A stretch of 64,000 bases of DNA, taken from Pedobacter sp. MC2016-05. GTDB taxonomy: Bacteria > Bacteroidota > Bacteroidia > Sphingobacteriales > Sphingobacteriaceae. The stretch is from NCBI RefSeq assembly GCF_026239735.1, contig NZ_JAPIVT010000014.1, positions 1 to 64,000 of the forward strand, read 5' to 3'. Below are positions 37,509-46,302 of the stretch, in pieces (position 1 is the stretch's first letter; the number at the start of each line of letters is the position of its first letter). The position numbers and the translations under genes are program-made. The notes below the pieces were generated by a model, which worked only from the letters and a program-made list of their open reading frames with translations, was not told where the DNA came from and made no database searches.

Positions 37509-38816
37509 CTACCTATTAAGCGTTGGCTCGTAAGTATCCGTGCTAACCGTAGCCTGTAGCTCATGCAGAATTTGATAAAGCCCAAAATTCGTTCTGTTTA
37601 CATAGATAAAATGCTTTACGCCTCTAGCTTGTTTAAATTCAGGCATTCTAGAAATTTTTTCGCCATAAGCATATAGTTGATCAAAAAACTCAGGTTTACT
37701 AAAGTCAAATATCTTATTGATATAGGGCTTAGCAAAAAGGCTGATCATTTCTTTATAGGCTTTATAATAAAATTCGACTTGATTTTCCGTATCATCATTG
37801 TGAATCATATCAAGCCTTCTAAAAGCATCAATGGTTTTTTGTTTATCATTGATTACATCAGTAGAAATTAATGAGAAAAATGGATAGTAGAAATCATTTG
37901 GTAATTCTTTAATACAGCCAAAATCAATTACACCTAAATCTTCATTTGGGGTAATCATAAAATTTCCCGGATGTGGGTCGGCATGTACAGCTCTTAACTC
38001 ATGCTGTTGAAAATTATAAAAATCCCACAAAGCCTGCCCAATTTTATTTCTTAACTCCTGTGATGGATTTGTTTTCAAAAACTCTTTTAAATGCAAACCC
38101 TCAAGCCAATCCATCGTGATAATGCGCTTACCAGAAAGCTCAGGATAGTATTTTGGGAAAACAACGTGATCTAAGTTCTGGCAATCCTCTGAAAATTGAA
38201 TAGATCTTCTGACTTCCAATTCATAATCGGTTTCTTCCAATAGCCTTTCTTCAACTTCTTTAATATAGATGTTAAGTTCTCTCTCAGACATGCCCAGTAG
38301 CCGAAATGCGAACGGTTTAACCAGTTTTAAGTCTGAGGAGATACTGTCCCCAACACCAGGATATTGAATTTTTACAGCGAGTTTTTTGCCATTTAAAGTG
38401 GCTTCATGCACTTGGCCTATTGAAGCAGCATTGCTTGAGTTAAGGTTAAAGGTATCGAAAATCTGGTCAGGCGTTTTACCGAAATTTTTGGTAAAAGTTC
38501 TCACAATGAGTGGTCCGGAAAGGGGAGGAGCATTATATTGTGATTGCGTAAACTTATCTACATAAGATTTAGGCATGATATTCTTATCCATACTCAGCAT
38601 TTGAGCAATTTTCAATGCACTGCCCTTTAGCTCACTTAACGATTTGTAAATATCGGTGGCATTATCTTCGTTAAGCTGTTCTCTATCCATGTCAGGATTG
38701 AACAATTTTTTCGAATAATGTTTAATGTAATTGCCCCCAATTTGAAAACCTGTTTTAACAAATTTTGCTGAACGTTCTACTTTTGTTGTCGGAATACTGT
38801 CTTGTGCCCTCATCAA
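37509..38816 (-). CDS. AarF/UbiB-type (ABC1) kinase-like protein
   Basis: 435 residues. Family motifs are present: KGSALKIAQMLSMD (the KxGQ-type N-terminal element, with Ala-Gln rather than Gly-Gln), NAASIGQVHEA, KKLAVKIQYPGV (nucleotide lysine), AVHADPHPGNF (catalytic) and GVIDFGCIK (metal Asp). UbiB relatives are atypical ATPases/kinases acting on lipid and quinone metabolism. The TetR-like gene lies directly upstream with a 2-base gap, so the two form one transcription unit. Confidence 0.9.
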   Translation of the reverse strand: MMRAQDSIPTTKVERSAKFVKTGFQIGGNYIKHYSKKLFNPDMDREQLNEDNATDIYKSLSELKGSALKIAQMLSMDKNIMPKSYVDKFTQSQYNAPPLSGPLIVRTFTKNFGKTPDQIFDTFNLNSSNAASIGQVHEATLNGKKLAVKIQYPGVGDSISSDLKLVKPFAFRLLGMSERELNIYIKEVEERLLEETDYELEVRRSIQFSEDCQNLDHVVFPKYYPELSGKRIITMDWLEGLHLKEFLKTNPSQELRNKIGQALWDFYNFQQHELRAVHADPHPGNFMITPNEDLGVIDFGCIKELPNDFYYPFFSLISTDVINDKQKTIDAFRRLDMIHNDDTENQVEFYYKAYKEMISLFAKPYINKIFDFSKPEFFDQLYAYGEKISRMPEFKQARGVKHFIYVNRTNFGLYQILHELQATVSTDTYEPTLNR

Positions 38817-38818
38817 TT

Positions 38819-39472
38819 CTAAAATCCCATCTTTTCTTTAAACTTTCCGTTACGCGATAAAAACTTTCCGTAATCAATCAAATTATCTATAGGAGAATGT
38901 TGAAAGAGATCGAAAGTTACATTAATGCCTTTTTCAATGGCTTCGTCACTTTTTTCAAAGCCATCGCTGTCATCATTGATCCAAAAATTAACTATAAATG
39001 AAAACTGAACCCAGAGTGCATCTTTATATCTTTTAGTTAAAAATTTGCGTTCCGCTAATTCCCCGCTATCGAGGCCTTCATCAATAATTTCTTGAGCAAA
39101 GTTTTCAAAAATAGGTTTCACTCCTGCCAAAACATTAGGTATAGAAAATTTACCCTGATAATCTTTAAGGCTATAAATTACAAAGCTACGTTCGCTTTTT
39201 AACTTCTCCAGGTAGCTGTAGAAAAAGGATAGCATTTTCTCTCTGGATGTATATTGGTGCCAAACTTCCTGGTCTTTAATTTTACTAATCGTTTCAAAAG
39301 TAAGATCGAACCAAATGGTCTTTTCAATGCTTTCAAATGAGGAGTAGAACTGATAAAATTCTGCCTCAGTAATTTTTAATTTCTTAGCAAAACTATATAC
39401 CGTTTTTGGTTTCTCATCGTTGGTTAAAACAAAGTCAATATATGCAATTCTTATTTGTTGAGCAGTGGCCAT
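38819..39472 (-). CDS. TetR-like regulator paired with the AarF/UbiB gene
   Basis: 217 residues. The N-terminus has a helix-turn-helix pattern (IRIAYIDFVLTNDEKPKTVYSFAKKLKITEAEFYQFYSSFESIEKTIW) like TetR proteins, followed by a helical ligand-type domain. It lies 2 bases upstream of the kinase gene on the same strand. It may control its own unit or act as a partner of the kinase; the DNA-binding helix is less basic than usual. Confidence 0.7.
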   Translation of the reverse strand: MATAQQIRIAYIDFVLTNDEKPKTVYSFAKKLKITEAEFYQFYSSFESIEKTIWFDLTFETISKIKDQEVWHQYTSREKMLSFFYSYLEKLKSERSFVIYSLKDYQGKFSIPNVLAGVKPIFENFAQEIIDEGLDSGELAERKFLTKRYKDALWVQFSFIVNFWINDDSDGFEKSDEAIEKGINVTFDLFQHSPIDNLIDYGKFLSRNGKFKEKMGF

Positions 39473-39687
39473 ATTATTCCTTTTTTACAATGATAACGTT
39501 AAATATCAAACCTTGTTTTCTGATGATAATTATTGTTAATCATGCAATTGTAATAATAGCTTTCAAAATAATTGAAAGTTGGTTTTTTGCCTAGTAAATT
39601 TAGCAAATATAATACTACTGTGGAAATAAAAAATTTTATAAAACTAAAAATATTAGTAATATTGAGCTCAATTTAATCTTCATTAAT

Positions 39688-40542
39688 ATGATACAGCTAA
39701 ACGACTTTTTATATGGTAAAATGGAATTTCCACAACTATTCTCTGACCTGCTAAATACTGAAGCTTTAAAACGTTTAGCTGGAATTCATCAAAGCGGCGC
39801 TATTTTTTTGGTAAATCCCGACATTTGCCATTCACGACTGGAGCATGCAATAGGAGTAACAATGCTAATCAAAAAGTTAGGAGGTTCGGAATTGGAGCAA
39901 ATAGCTGGTTTATTACATGATGTTTCGCATACCGCCTTTTCTCACGTTGGCGATTATGTGTTTGAGCACCTGGATGAAGATTACCACGAGAAGGTTTTTG
40001 CTGAGGTAATTTATAAATCGGAAATTCCTGACGTTCTACTGAACTATGGTTATGATGTGAATCAAATTCTTTACGGAAAGTTTAACATTTTAGAACAACC
40101 ATTACCATCACTTTGTGCGGATAGATTAGATTACACTTTAAGGGATGGTGTACATGGAGGGATTATATCACGGCAAAGAGCTCGTGAGTTTCTTAATGCT
40201 ATAGTGATCAATGAAGGTAAAATTGCTGTGAATGATAATGCTCAGGTAAATTGGATAAATGACGTTTTTGAAAAATTGAACAATGAGTTTTTTAAGCTTC
40301 CGCTACACTTATATGCTAACGGCAAAATGGCCGAGTTAATAAGAAGTTTTATTAATAAAGGTATTTTAAAAGAGAGCGATATGTTTAAAACGGATACACT
40401 GCTGCTAAATAAAATTAGAACCACCTACGCAGGTTACGAAGCAATTAAATCCATTAAGCAGCTTCGTGGGTTTGCAGAATATATCCGACATGGAGATTTG
40501 CCTAAAATAAAACCCAGAACCTTGAAAGCTTTGCTTGTTTAA
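39688..40542 (+). CDS. HD-domain phosphohydrolase (SAMHD1/dGTPase-like)
   Basis: 284 residues. HSRLEHAIGV, LLHDVSHTAFSHVGD and CADRLDYTLRD give the complete metal-binding set of the HD superfamily and resemble the dNTP triphosphohydrolase/SAMHD1 branch. Cytosolic. Substrate unknown: it could be a deoxynucleotide or a signalling nucleotide. Single gene, divergent from the TetR-like gene, followed by a short tatA. Confidence 0.85.
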   Translation: MIQLNDFLYGKMEFPQLFSDLLNTEALKRLAGIHQSGAIFLVNPDICHSRLEHAIGVTMLIKKLGGSELEQIAGLLHDVSHTAFSHVGDYVFEHLDEDYHEKVFAEVIYKSEIPDVLLNYGYDVNQILYGKFNILEQPLPSLCADRLDYTLRDGVHGGIISRQRAREFLNAIVINEGKIAVNDNAQVNWINDVFEKLNNEFFKLPLHLYANGKMAELIRSFINKGILKESDMFKTDTLLLNKIRTTYAGYEAIKSIKQLRGFAEYIRHGDLPKIKPRTLKALLV

Positions 40543-40602
40543 TTAAGCTGGAAATAGAAACAATGATATTTCTTTGCTGTATATTAAACAAAATTGTATG
40601 AT

Positions 40603-40743
40603 ATGTCTATAATAGAAATTATTTTAATAGGTGTAGTTGTAGTATTAATTTTTGGTGGCAAGAAACTGCCAGAGTTAATGCGTGGAATTGGAAAAAGCGT
40701 TAAAGAATTTAAAAGTGCAAAGGAGGAAGGTTCAAGTAAATAA
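40603..40743 (+). CDS. tatA: TatA/TatE-type twin-arginine translocase subunit, short
   Basis: 46 residues from ATG at 40603, below many gene-size cut-offs. A hydrophobic helix (IIEIILIGVVVVLIF), the FGGKKLPELMRGIG hinge and amphipathic helix, then a short charged tail: exactly the TatA layout. It forms the protein-conducting part of the Tat export system. The tail is shorter than usual. No tatC lies in the window. Confidence 0.88.
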   Translation: MSIIEIILIGVVVVLIFGGKKLPELMRGIGKSVKEFKSAKEEGSSK

Positions 40744-40832
40744 TTTTTATTTATCATTAATACCTTTCCAATAATGACATCACGATTCAAACTTTAAGTT
40801 AACTTTTGTGTTTTATTTTAAACGCAAAAAGC

Positions 40833-41024
40833 ATGGAAATTCAGGGTCAAGAAAAATCAAAGAAAAATTCGAGCGAAATAATTGAGAAAGATTCTTCTAA
40901 GGGTTTGAATGATTGGAACGATCGTTTAGATGAAAATCTTGAACCAGAAGATCGTAATGATACTACCGCAGACATTAAGTCAAAGGAATACTCTGAGAAG
41001 TTTGACGGTAAAGCGGATCAATGA
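40833..41024 (+). CDS. Small charged hypothetical protein
   Basis: 63 residues from ATG at 40833, preferred to an in-frame TTG at 40806. It is almost entirely hydrophilic (EKDSSKGLNDWNDRLDENLEPEDRNDTTADIKSKEY), so probably disordered or stress-protein-like. It follows tatA on the same strand. No family recognised. Confidence 0.5.
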   Translation: MEIQGQEKSKKNSSEIIEKDSSKGLNDWNDRLDENLEPEDRNDTTADIKSKEYSEKFDGKADQ

Positions 41025-41697
41025 ATACATATAGTTTGAGCACTTTGAGTCAATTTCTGTAGTAGTCATCATTTAATGGTGTGTCCAAATCTTATGAGGA
41101 AAAGATCATGTTGCTGTAAGACACAATTTCCTCTGTTTCTTTAATATCATATAAAGCGCCATCTAGCTTTTTAATAGTTGCGTCCAGTTGATTCTTATCC
41201 GTGTCGTCTAACTGATTTTTGATTAATCCGAAACCATCTTTTATTGCGTTATTAATATTTCTCTTAAAAGAGAAAAACGCATTTCGATAATTCAAAAATA
41301 AAGATTCATCTTTTTTAGAAGCATGTTCTAGTCTAAATGTGCTTTTTCAACTTCTTTATAAAGTTCCAAATCTGCCCCTCGTTCACTCTCGCAGGATAAA
41401 TTTTTTTATTAAGTAATGGTAGGAATTAATTAGCTTTTCCATCTTTTACAATCTTAAATTGATAAATGGGATGAATGCCGTTGTATTAGGGAATAATTAT
41501 TTGAAACGGCTTAGAACGTAATTTGGTATTTTTAATATTATTTTTACATCAACCCCTTAGATTATTACACGAAATGGCTATTATGCTCTTTTAAAAATTT
41601 ATAAATCTTTATAACCTATTTTTCTTATCTGCTATAAATAGTATATTGCATCTCTATAACTTTCCAAATGAATTACCTTTCTAATTAGCTAATACCA
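41025..41697. other. 673-base AT-rich region with one doubtful open frame
   Basis: A minus-strand frame at 41092-41295 encodes a helical peptide (67 residues, NAFFSFKRNINNAIKDGFGLIKNQLDD). It has only a TTG start, and the frame stays open upstream to about 41350 without an ATG. It could be a decayed gene or a small helical protein. The rest, up to the large type IX cargo gene, is plain AT-rich DNA with no clear repeat. Confidence 0.4.
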
Positions 41698-44600
41698 ATG
41701 AAGCGAGCTGGATTATTAGCTTTACTAATATTTTTATTGGTTTCAATGCGCTCTCGTGCTCAAAACGTTTCCAACGAAGGGACAGATTTTTGGGCAGTTT
41801 TCCCCACGCATGTACCTAGCCAAAATAGCTTAGCTAACATTACGGTTTTTGTAACTTCCAAATTCAATACAGAGGTTACGGTTAGTTGCGGCACATGGTC
41901 GTTAAAAAAAACAATTCCAGTCAACCAAGCTATACGATTTGATGTACCTAGAGCGTCGGCGTATATCGAAGAATCAGAATCAAATACAGTTTTATTAGAT
42001 AGGGCAATACGCATTCGAGTAACCGATGGTTTACCCAAAGTTTCTGCATATACCCACATCTGGGGAAGAGCTAGATCAGCTGCTTCGTTGATACTTCCAT
42101 TTGAAACACTTGGCCAAACCTATTATTCCATGAACTACACTCAATCTGAAGGGGGAAAAAATTACTTGGCCATCGTAGCTGCAGAAGATAATACAAGTGT
42201 TATTATTCATGAGAAAGGTGGCAGTACTTTACCAGTTACTTTAGCCAAAGCAGGCGATGTATACGAATACATCACCGGTACGGGAGATTTAACCGGAGTT
42301 TATGTAGAAACAGATAAAATAAAATCATCTTGCAAACGATTTGCTGCTTTTTCTGGCTCATCTGCAATTGTAATAGGCCCCTGTACCGGTTCTCAAGATC
42401 CACTATATCAACAACTTTATCCAACGGCAAGCTGGGGAAGAAACTATGGCGTTGTTCCACTCAAAGATAGGCGGTACATCTTAAGGATTTTGGCTCAAGA
42501 AGACAATACAAAATTCACTTTAGATGGTACTTCTATTACTTTAAATAAAGGCGAATTCTATGAAAGTGGCATTTTAACCCAATCTACATTTATCTCTGCC
42601 GATAAACTAATTAGTGTTGCACAATATTCACTTACTCAAAATTGTTCTTCAGCTTTGGGTAACGCTATCATTGGCGATCCGGAAATGGTTATTCTTAATC
42701 CAGTTGAATTCAGCATTAAAACAGTTACTGTTTTTTCATCCGACTTGGAATCAATAGTGGATAAGTACATCAACGTTCTAATTAGAACAAATAAAGTAAG
42801 CAGCTTTAAAATTAATGGAGTAGCGCCAGCAGCATCATGGAGTACACTTATTGGCAATTCTACTTATTCGTTTGCTCAGATTCCTGTTATAGAAAGTAGT
42901 TTAACGTTGACCGCTGATGACGGATTTAATGCAATTGCGTATGGATTTGGTAATGCCGAATCATATTCCTATTCAGCAGGGACTAATTTATCATCAAACA
43001 ATTATTTAACGGTTATTGATGAAACCCGAAATGAGGAAAGTCCTAATGGTTGCATTGGCCAAACTGTTGATTTTAAGGTCAATTTGCCTTATGAACCAGA
43101 TCGTATCACCTGGACTTTGGAAGGTGGGGTGCCAGAAACAGTTCTAAATCCTGAACCAGATAAAAAAATTGTAAACGGACAAACTAGTTATGTGTACAGA
43201 TATCCCGTAAATAAAACCTATACTCAAACCGGTGAATACCATTTAGAAGTGGTTTCGCATGTACCAACGAATGCGAATAATTGTATCACAGGCGATATTA
43301 CCACCAACTATGTTTTTAATATTTACGATTTGCCTATTACCGATTTTGAAGCCAAGTTGACTGGTTGTGCTAATACTGAAGTTCAGTTTACTGATAAAAG
43401 TGATTCAAAAACAACCGATTTTTCGATTGTAAATTGGCTCTGGGATTTTAGAGATGGCACAACCTCAACCGATCAAAACCCAAAACATGCTTTTTTAAAG
43501 GAAGGTAAATACAAGGTTTTATTAATGGTAAAATCTGGAACAGGCTGTTATTCTGAACCCGTTGAAAAAGAAATAGAAATTTACCCACGGCCAGTTTCAA
43601 ATTTCAAATCTCCTGCTGAAACTTGCACCAATACCGAATTTACAATTCAAGACTTATCAGAGATAAGCAATGATATATCTGTAAATACCATTCAAAGCTG
43701 GGCCTGGAATTTTGATGACGGAACAGCAATTTCAACTGATCAAAATCCAAAACATAGCTATACTAAAATAGGAAAGTATACCATTTCACTGGTAACAACC
43801 TCGTCGAATAATTGCGTAAGCGAAGCAAAGAAATGGGAAATCAATGTTACAGAACTACCAAAAGCAGGTTTTAAAATGCCAGATATCTGTTTGAAAGATG
43901 CTGTTGCTAATTTTACCAATACAGCAGTAAATATAGAGGGTACGGCTGACGGATTAACTTATAAATGGGATTTCGGAGACAAATATTTATCGGCAGCTCA
44001 TTTGGTAAAAAACACATCAAGTGCGAAAGATGGTTCACATACTTACACTGTAGCCGATAATTACGATGTTACCCTGACCATAACTAACACTACTGGATGT
44101 ACTGATATTGTCAAACAACAGTTTACCGTAAACGGATCTGTCCCCAAGGCCAACTTTGAACCCTTGATTACTAATAATTATTGCAGCAATACGGTAATTT
44201 CAATTAAAAATACATCAACGGTAGATTTTGGAAAGGTAACCAAGATTGAAGTTTATAAAGATTTAGATAATCAGCCAGAGAGCATGGAAACTTTTAATTT
44301 TCCAATACCAGATCAAATAGATTTGAATTATGCGCCTTTTGGCTCTCCGCTAACTAAAAATGTTCAAATTAAAGTAGTTGCCTATTCGGGGGGGCAATGT
44401 TCTGATTTTATCATTAAAACCATTACTTTGAACGCATCACCAACAATAACAGTTGATGAAATTTTGCCTGTGTGTGAGAATGATGGTAGTGTTGTTATCA
44501 ATCAATTTAATGAAACCACCGGAATTTCAGGTATTGGAGTTTATAGCAGTGATGGAAATGGTTTAAAGCCTGATGGAACGTTTAATCCTAAACTGGCTGG

Positions 44601-45189
44601 GCTTGGGCCTCACAATATCACCTATACTTTCACAGCAGATAATGGTTGTAGTGCTACGGTTACAAAATCAATTTTTGTAAATAAATCACCAGTGGTTGAT
44701 GGCGGCTCAATTATTTATATCTTAGCAGGAGGAGAAATACAAATTCCTGCTGTAGCAACAGGCGAAGGATTGAAATATGAGTGGTTACCGGCTACAGGGT
44801 TGAATAATAACAAAATCATGAATCCAATTGCCTCACCAGAAAAAGATATTGACTATACATTAACTGTGACTACCAGCCCGGAGCAATGCACTACAGTACT
44901 ACGGGTATCGGTAAAGGTTTTACAGGCTGTTAATCCTCCAAGTAGTTTCACTCCAAATGGTGATGGAATTAATGATGTATGGAATATCAAGTATTTAGAA
45001 AGTTACCCAAAGGCAACTGTACAAGTGTTTAACCGGAATGGGAGCCGAATATTTTTTAGTGCTGGATATAGAACCCCATTTGATGGGAATTATCAAAATG
45101 AACAACTTCCGGTCGGTGTTTATTACTACATCATAAATCCACGAAATGGAAGAAAAAACGTTACCGGACCGCTCACAATAATCAGATAA
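41698..45189 (+). CDS. Large secreted protein with IgGFc-binding-like and PKD-like domains, type IX (type B) cargo
   Basis: 1163 residues. Signal peptide (1-21, ending SRAQN). The N-terminal half resembles the IgGFc-binding domain (NEGTDFWAVFPTHV, ANITVFVTS, VYVETDKIKSSCKRFAAFSGSSA). At least three PKD-like repeats follow (NWLWDFRDGTTSTDQNPKHAF, AWNFDDGTAISTDQNPKHSY, YKWDFGDKYLS). The last ~80 residues are the type B sorting domain (SSFTPNGDGINDVWNI ... PVGVYYYII). Probably a cell-surface adhesin exported by the type IX system. The PorP/SprF gene follows after 3 bases. Confidence 0.9.
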   Translation: MKRAGLLALLIFLLVSMRSRAQNVSNEGTDFWAVFPTHVPSQNSLANITVFVTSKFNTEVTVSCGTWSLKKTIPVNQAIRFDVPRASAYIEESESNTVLLDRAIRIRVTDGLPKVSAYTHIWGRARSAASLILPFETLGQTYYSMNYTQSEGGKNYLAIVAAEDNTSVIIHEKGGSTLPVTLAKAGDVYEYITGTGDLTGVYVETDKIKSSCKRFAAFSGSSAIVIGPCTGSQDPLYQQLYPTASWGRNYGVVPLKDRRYILRILAQEDNTKFTLDGTSITLNKGEFYESGILTQSTFISADKLISVAQYSLTQNCSSALGNAIIGDPEMVILNPVEFSIKTVTVFSSDLESIVDKYINVLIRTNKVSSFKINGVAPAASWSTLIGNSTYSFAQIPVIESSLTLTADDGFNAIAYGFGNAESYSYSAGTNLSSNNYLTVIDETRNEESPNGCIGQTVDFKVNLPYEPDRITWTLEGGVPETVLNPEPDKKIVNGQTSYVYRYPVNKTYTQTGEYHLEVVSHVPTNANNCITGDITTNYVFNIYDLPITDFEAKLTGCANTEVQFTDKSDSKTTDFSIVNWLWDFRDGTTSTDQNPKHAFLKEGKYKVLLMVKSGTGCYSEPVEKEIEIYPRPVSNFKSPAETCTNTEFTIQDLSEISNDISVNTIQSWAWNFDDGTAISTDQNPKHSYTKIGKYTISLVTTSSNNCVSEAKKWEINVTELPKAGFKMPDICLKDAVANFTNTAVNIEGTADGLTYKWDFGDKYLSAAHLVKNTSSAKDGSHTYTVADNYDVTLTITNTTGCTDIVKQQFTVNGSVPKANFEPLITNNYCSNTVISIKNTSTVDFGKVTKIEVYKDLDNQPESMETFNFPIPDQIDLNYAPFGSPLTKNVQIKVVAYSGGQCSDFIIKTITLNASPTITVDEILPVCENDGSVVINQFNETTGISGIGVYSSDGNGLKPDGTFNPKLAGLGPHNITYTFTADNGCSATVTKSIFVNKSPVVDGGSIIYILAGGEIQIPAVATGEGLKYEWLPATGLNNNKIMNPIASPEKDIDYTLTVTTSPEQCTTVLRVSVKVLQAVNPPSSFTPNGDGINDVWNIKYLESYPKATVQVFNRNGSRIFFSAGYRTPFDGNYQNEQLPVGVYYYIINPRNGRKNVTGPLTIIR

Positions 45190-45192
45190 ATT

Positions 45193-46203
45193 TTGAAAAA
45201 GTACATCCTCATATTTGCCTTACTTGTTTCTACCAAAGCTTTTTCACAGCAAAAGCCGCAATACACCCAGTACATTTTTAACCAATATTTGCTCAATCCG
45301 GCACTTTCGGGGATAGAAAATTATATTGATTTTAAAGCAGGTTATCGGAAACAGTGGGCTGGAATTAACGATGCGCCACAAACCTCTTTCATATCAGCAC
45401 ATTGGGCGTTGGGCGATAATCAATTGTGGAGTAATGCGCTAACTTCATTTCCCGAAGAAACAGGCAATCCAATGGATCGGAATTACATGCAGAATTATAC
45501 TTCGTCACCTCCACATCATGGCATGGGTGTTACCGCCGTTTTGGATAAAACAGGCCCGATAAAGAGATTGGATGCCAATGTTACTTACGCCTATCATTTG
45601 CAGTTGAGCAATAATTTTAATTTATCTGCAGGTGTTGCAGCAGGTTTATCTAGTATTTCGTTAGATATAAATGCATTGACATTCGAAAATCCTTATGAAC
45701 CATCACTCAATAGAGCAATAACCAACCAACTACGTCCAGATTTAAGCGTTGGCGTTTGGTTATATGGTGCAAGAATATTTGCAGGAGTATCGGCTCAACA
45801 AATATTGTCTCAAAAATTAAGTTTTTCAGGAGATGAAGCCTATAATCAAGGAAAGGCAGTTCCGCATTTCTTCGGTACAGTGGGATATAAATTCTTTCTT
45901 GATGATGAAATTGCTGCAATTCCTTCCGTTATGGTTAAATATGTGCAGCCAGCGCCAGTATCGGTAGATGTAAATATGAAAATAGCCTTTAAAGACAAGT
46001 TGTGGCTTGGGGGAAGTTATCGTAAGGACGATTCATTTTCGGCAATGGCCGGTTTCAATATTGGTAAGATGTTGAATTTGACCTACTCTTACGATTTTAC
46101 CACTTCAGATTTGAATCAGGTAAGCAATGGCAGTCATGAAATTGTTTTGGGATTACTACTCAACAACATTTATAAAGTACCTTCTTATATCCGAATGTGG
46201 TAA
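45193..46203 (+). CDS. PorP/SprF-family type IX secretion membrane protein
   Basis: 336 residues with a signal peptide (ending AFSQ). The mature start QKPQYTQYIFNQYLLNPALSGIENYIDFKAGYRKQWAGI is the family signature, followed by a predicted outer-membrane barrel ending YIRMW. PorP/SprF proteins hold type B cargo at the surface, which fits the gene directly upstream. The start is TTG at 45193, where the signal peptide begins at once. Confidence 0.92.
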   Translation: MKKYILIFALLVSTKAFSQQKPQYTQYIFNQYLLNPALSGIENYIDFKAGYRKQWAGINDAPQTSFISAHWALGDNQLWSNALTSFPEETGNPMDRNYMQNYTSSPPHHGMGVTAVLDKTGPIKRLDANVTYAYHLQLSNNFNLSAGVAAGLSSISLDINALTFENPYEPSLNRAITNQLRPDLSVGVWLYGARIFAGVSAQQILSQKLSFSGDEAYNQGKAVPHFFGTVGYKFFLDDEIAAIPSVMVKYVQPAPVSVDVNMKIAFKDKLWLGGSYRKDDSFSAMAGFNIGKMLNLTYSYDFTTSDLNQVSNGSHEIVLGLLLNNIYKVPSYIRMW

Positions 46204-46302
46204 AGCAGTACTTATGTAATTTCTTTTTAAATGGATAGCCAAACTGATAACCAGAAACTGAATACTGATGGATACCACCTGAAAACTGAAAATTGCCGCG
46301 TA

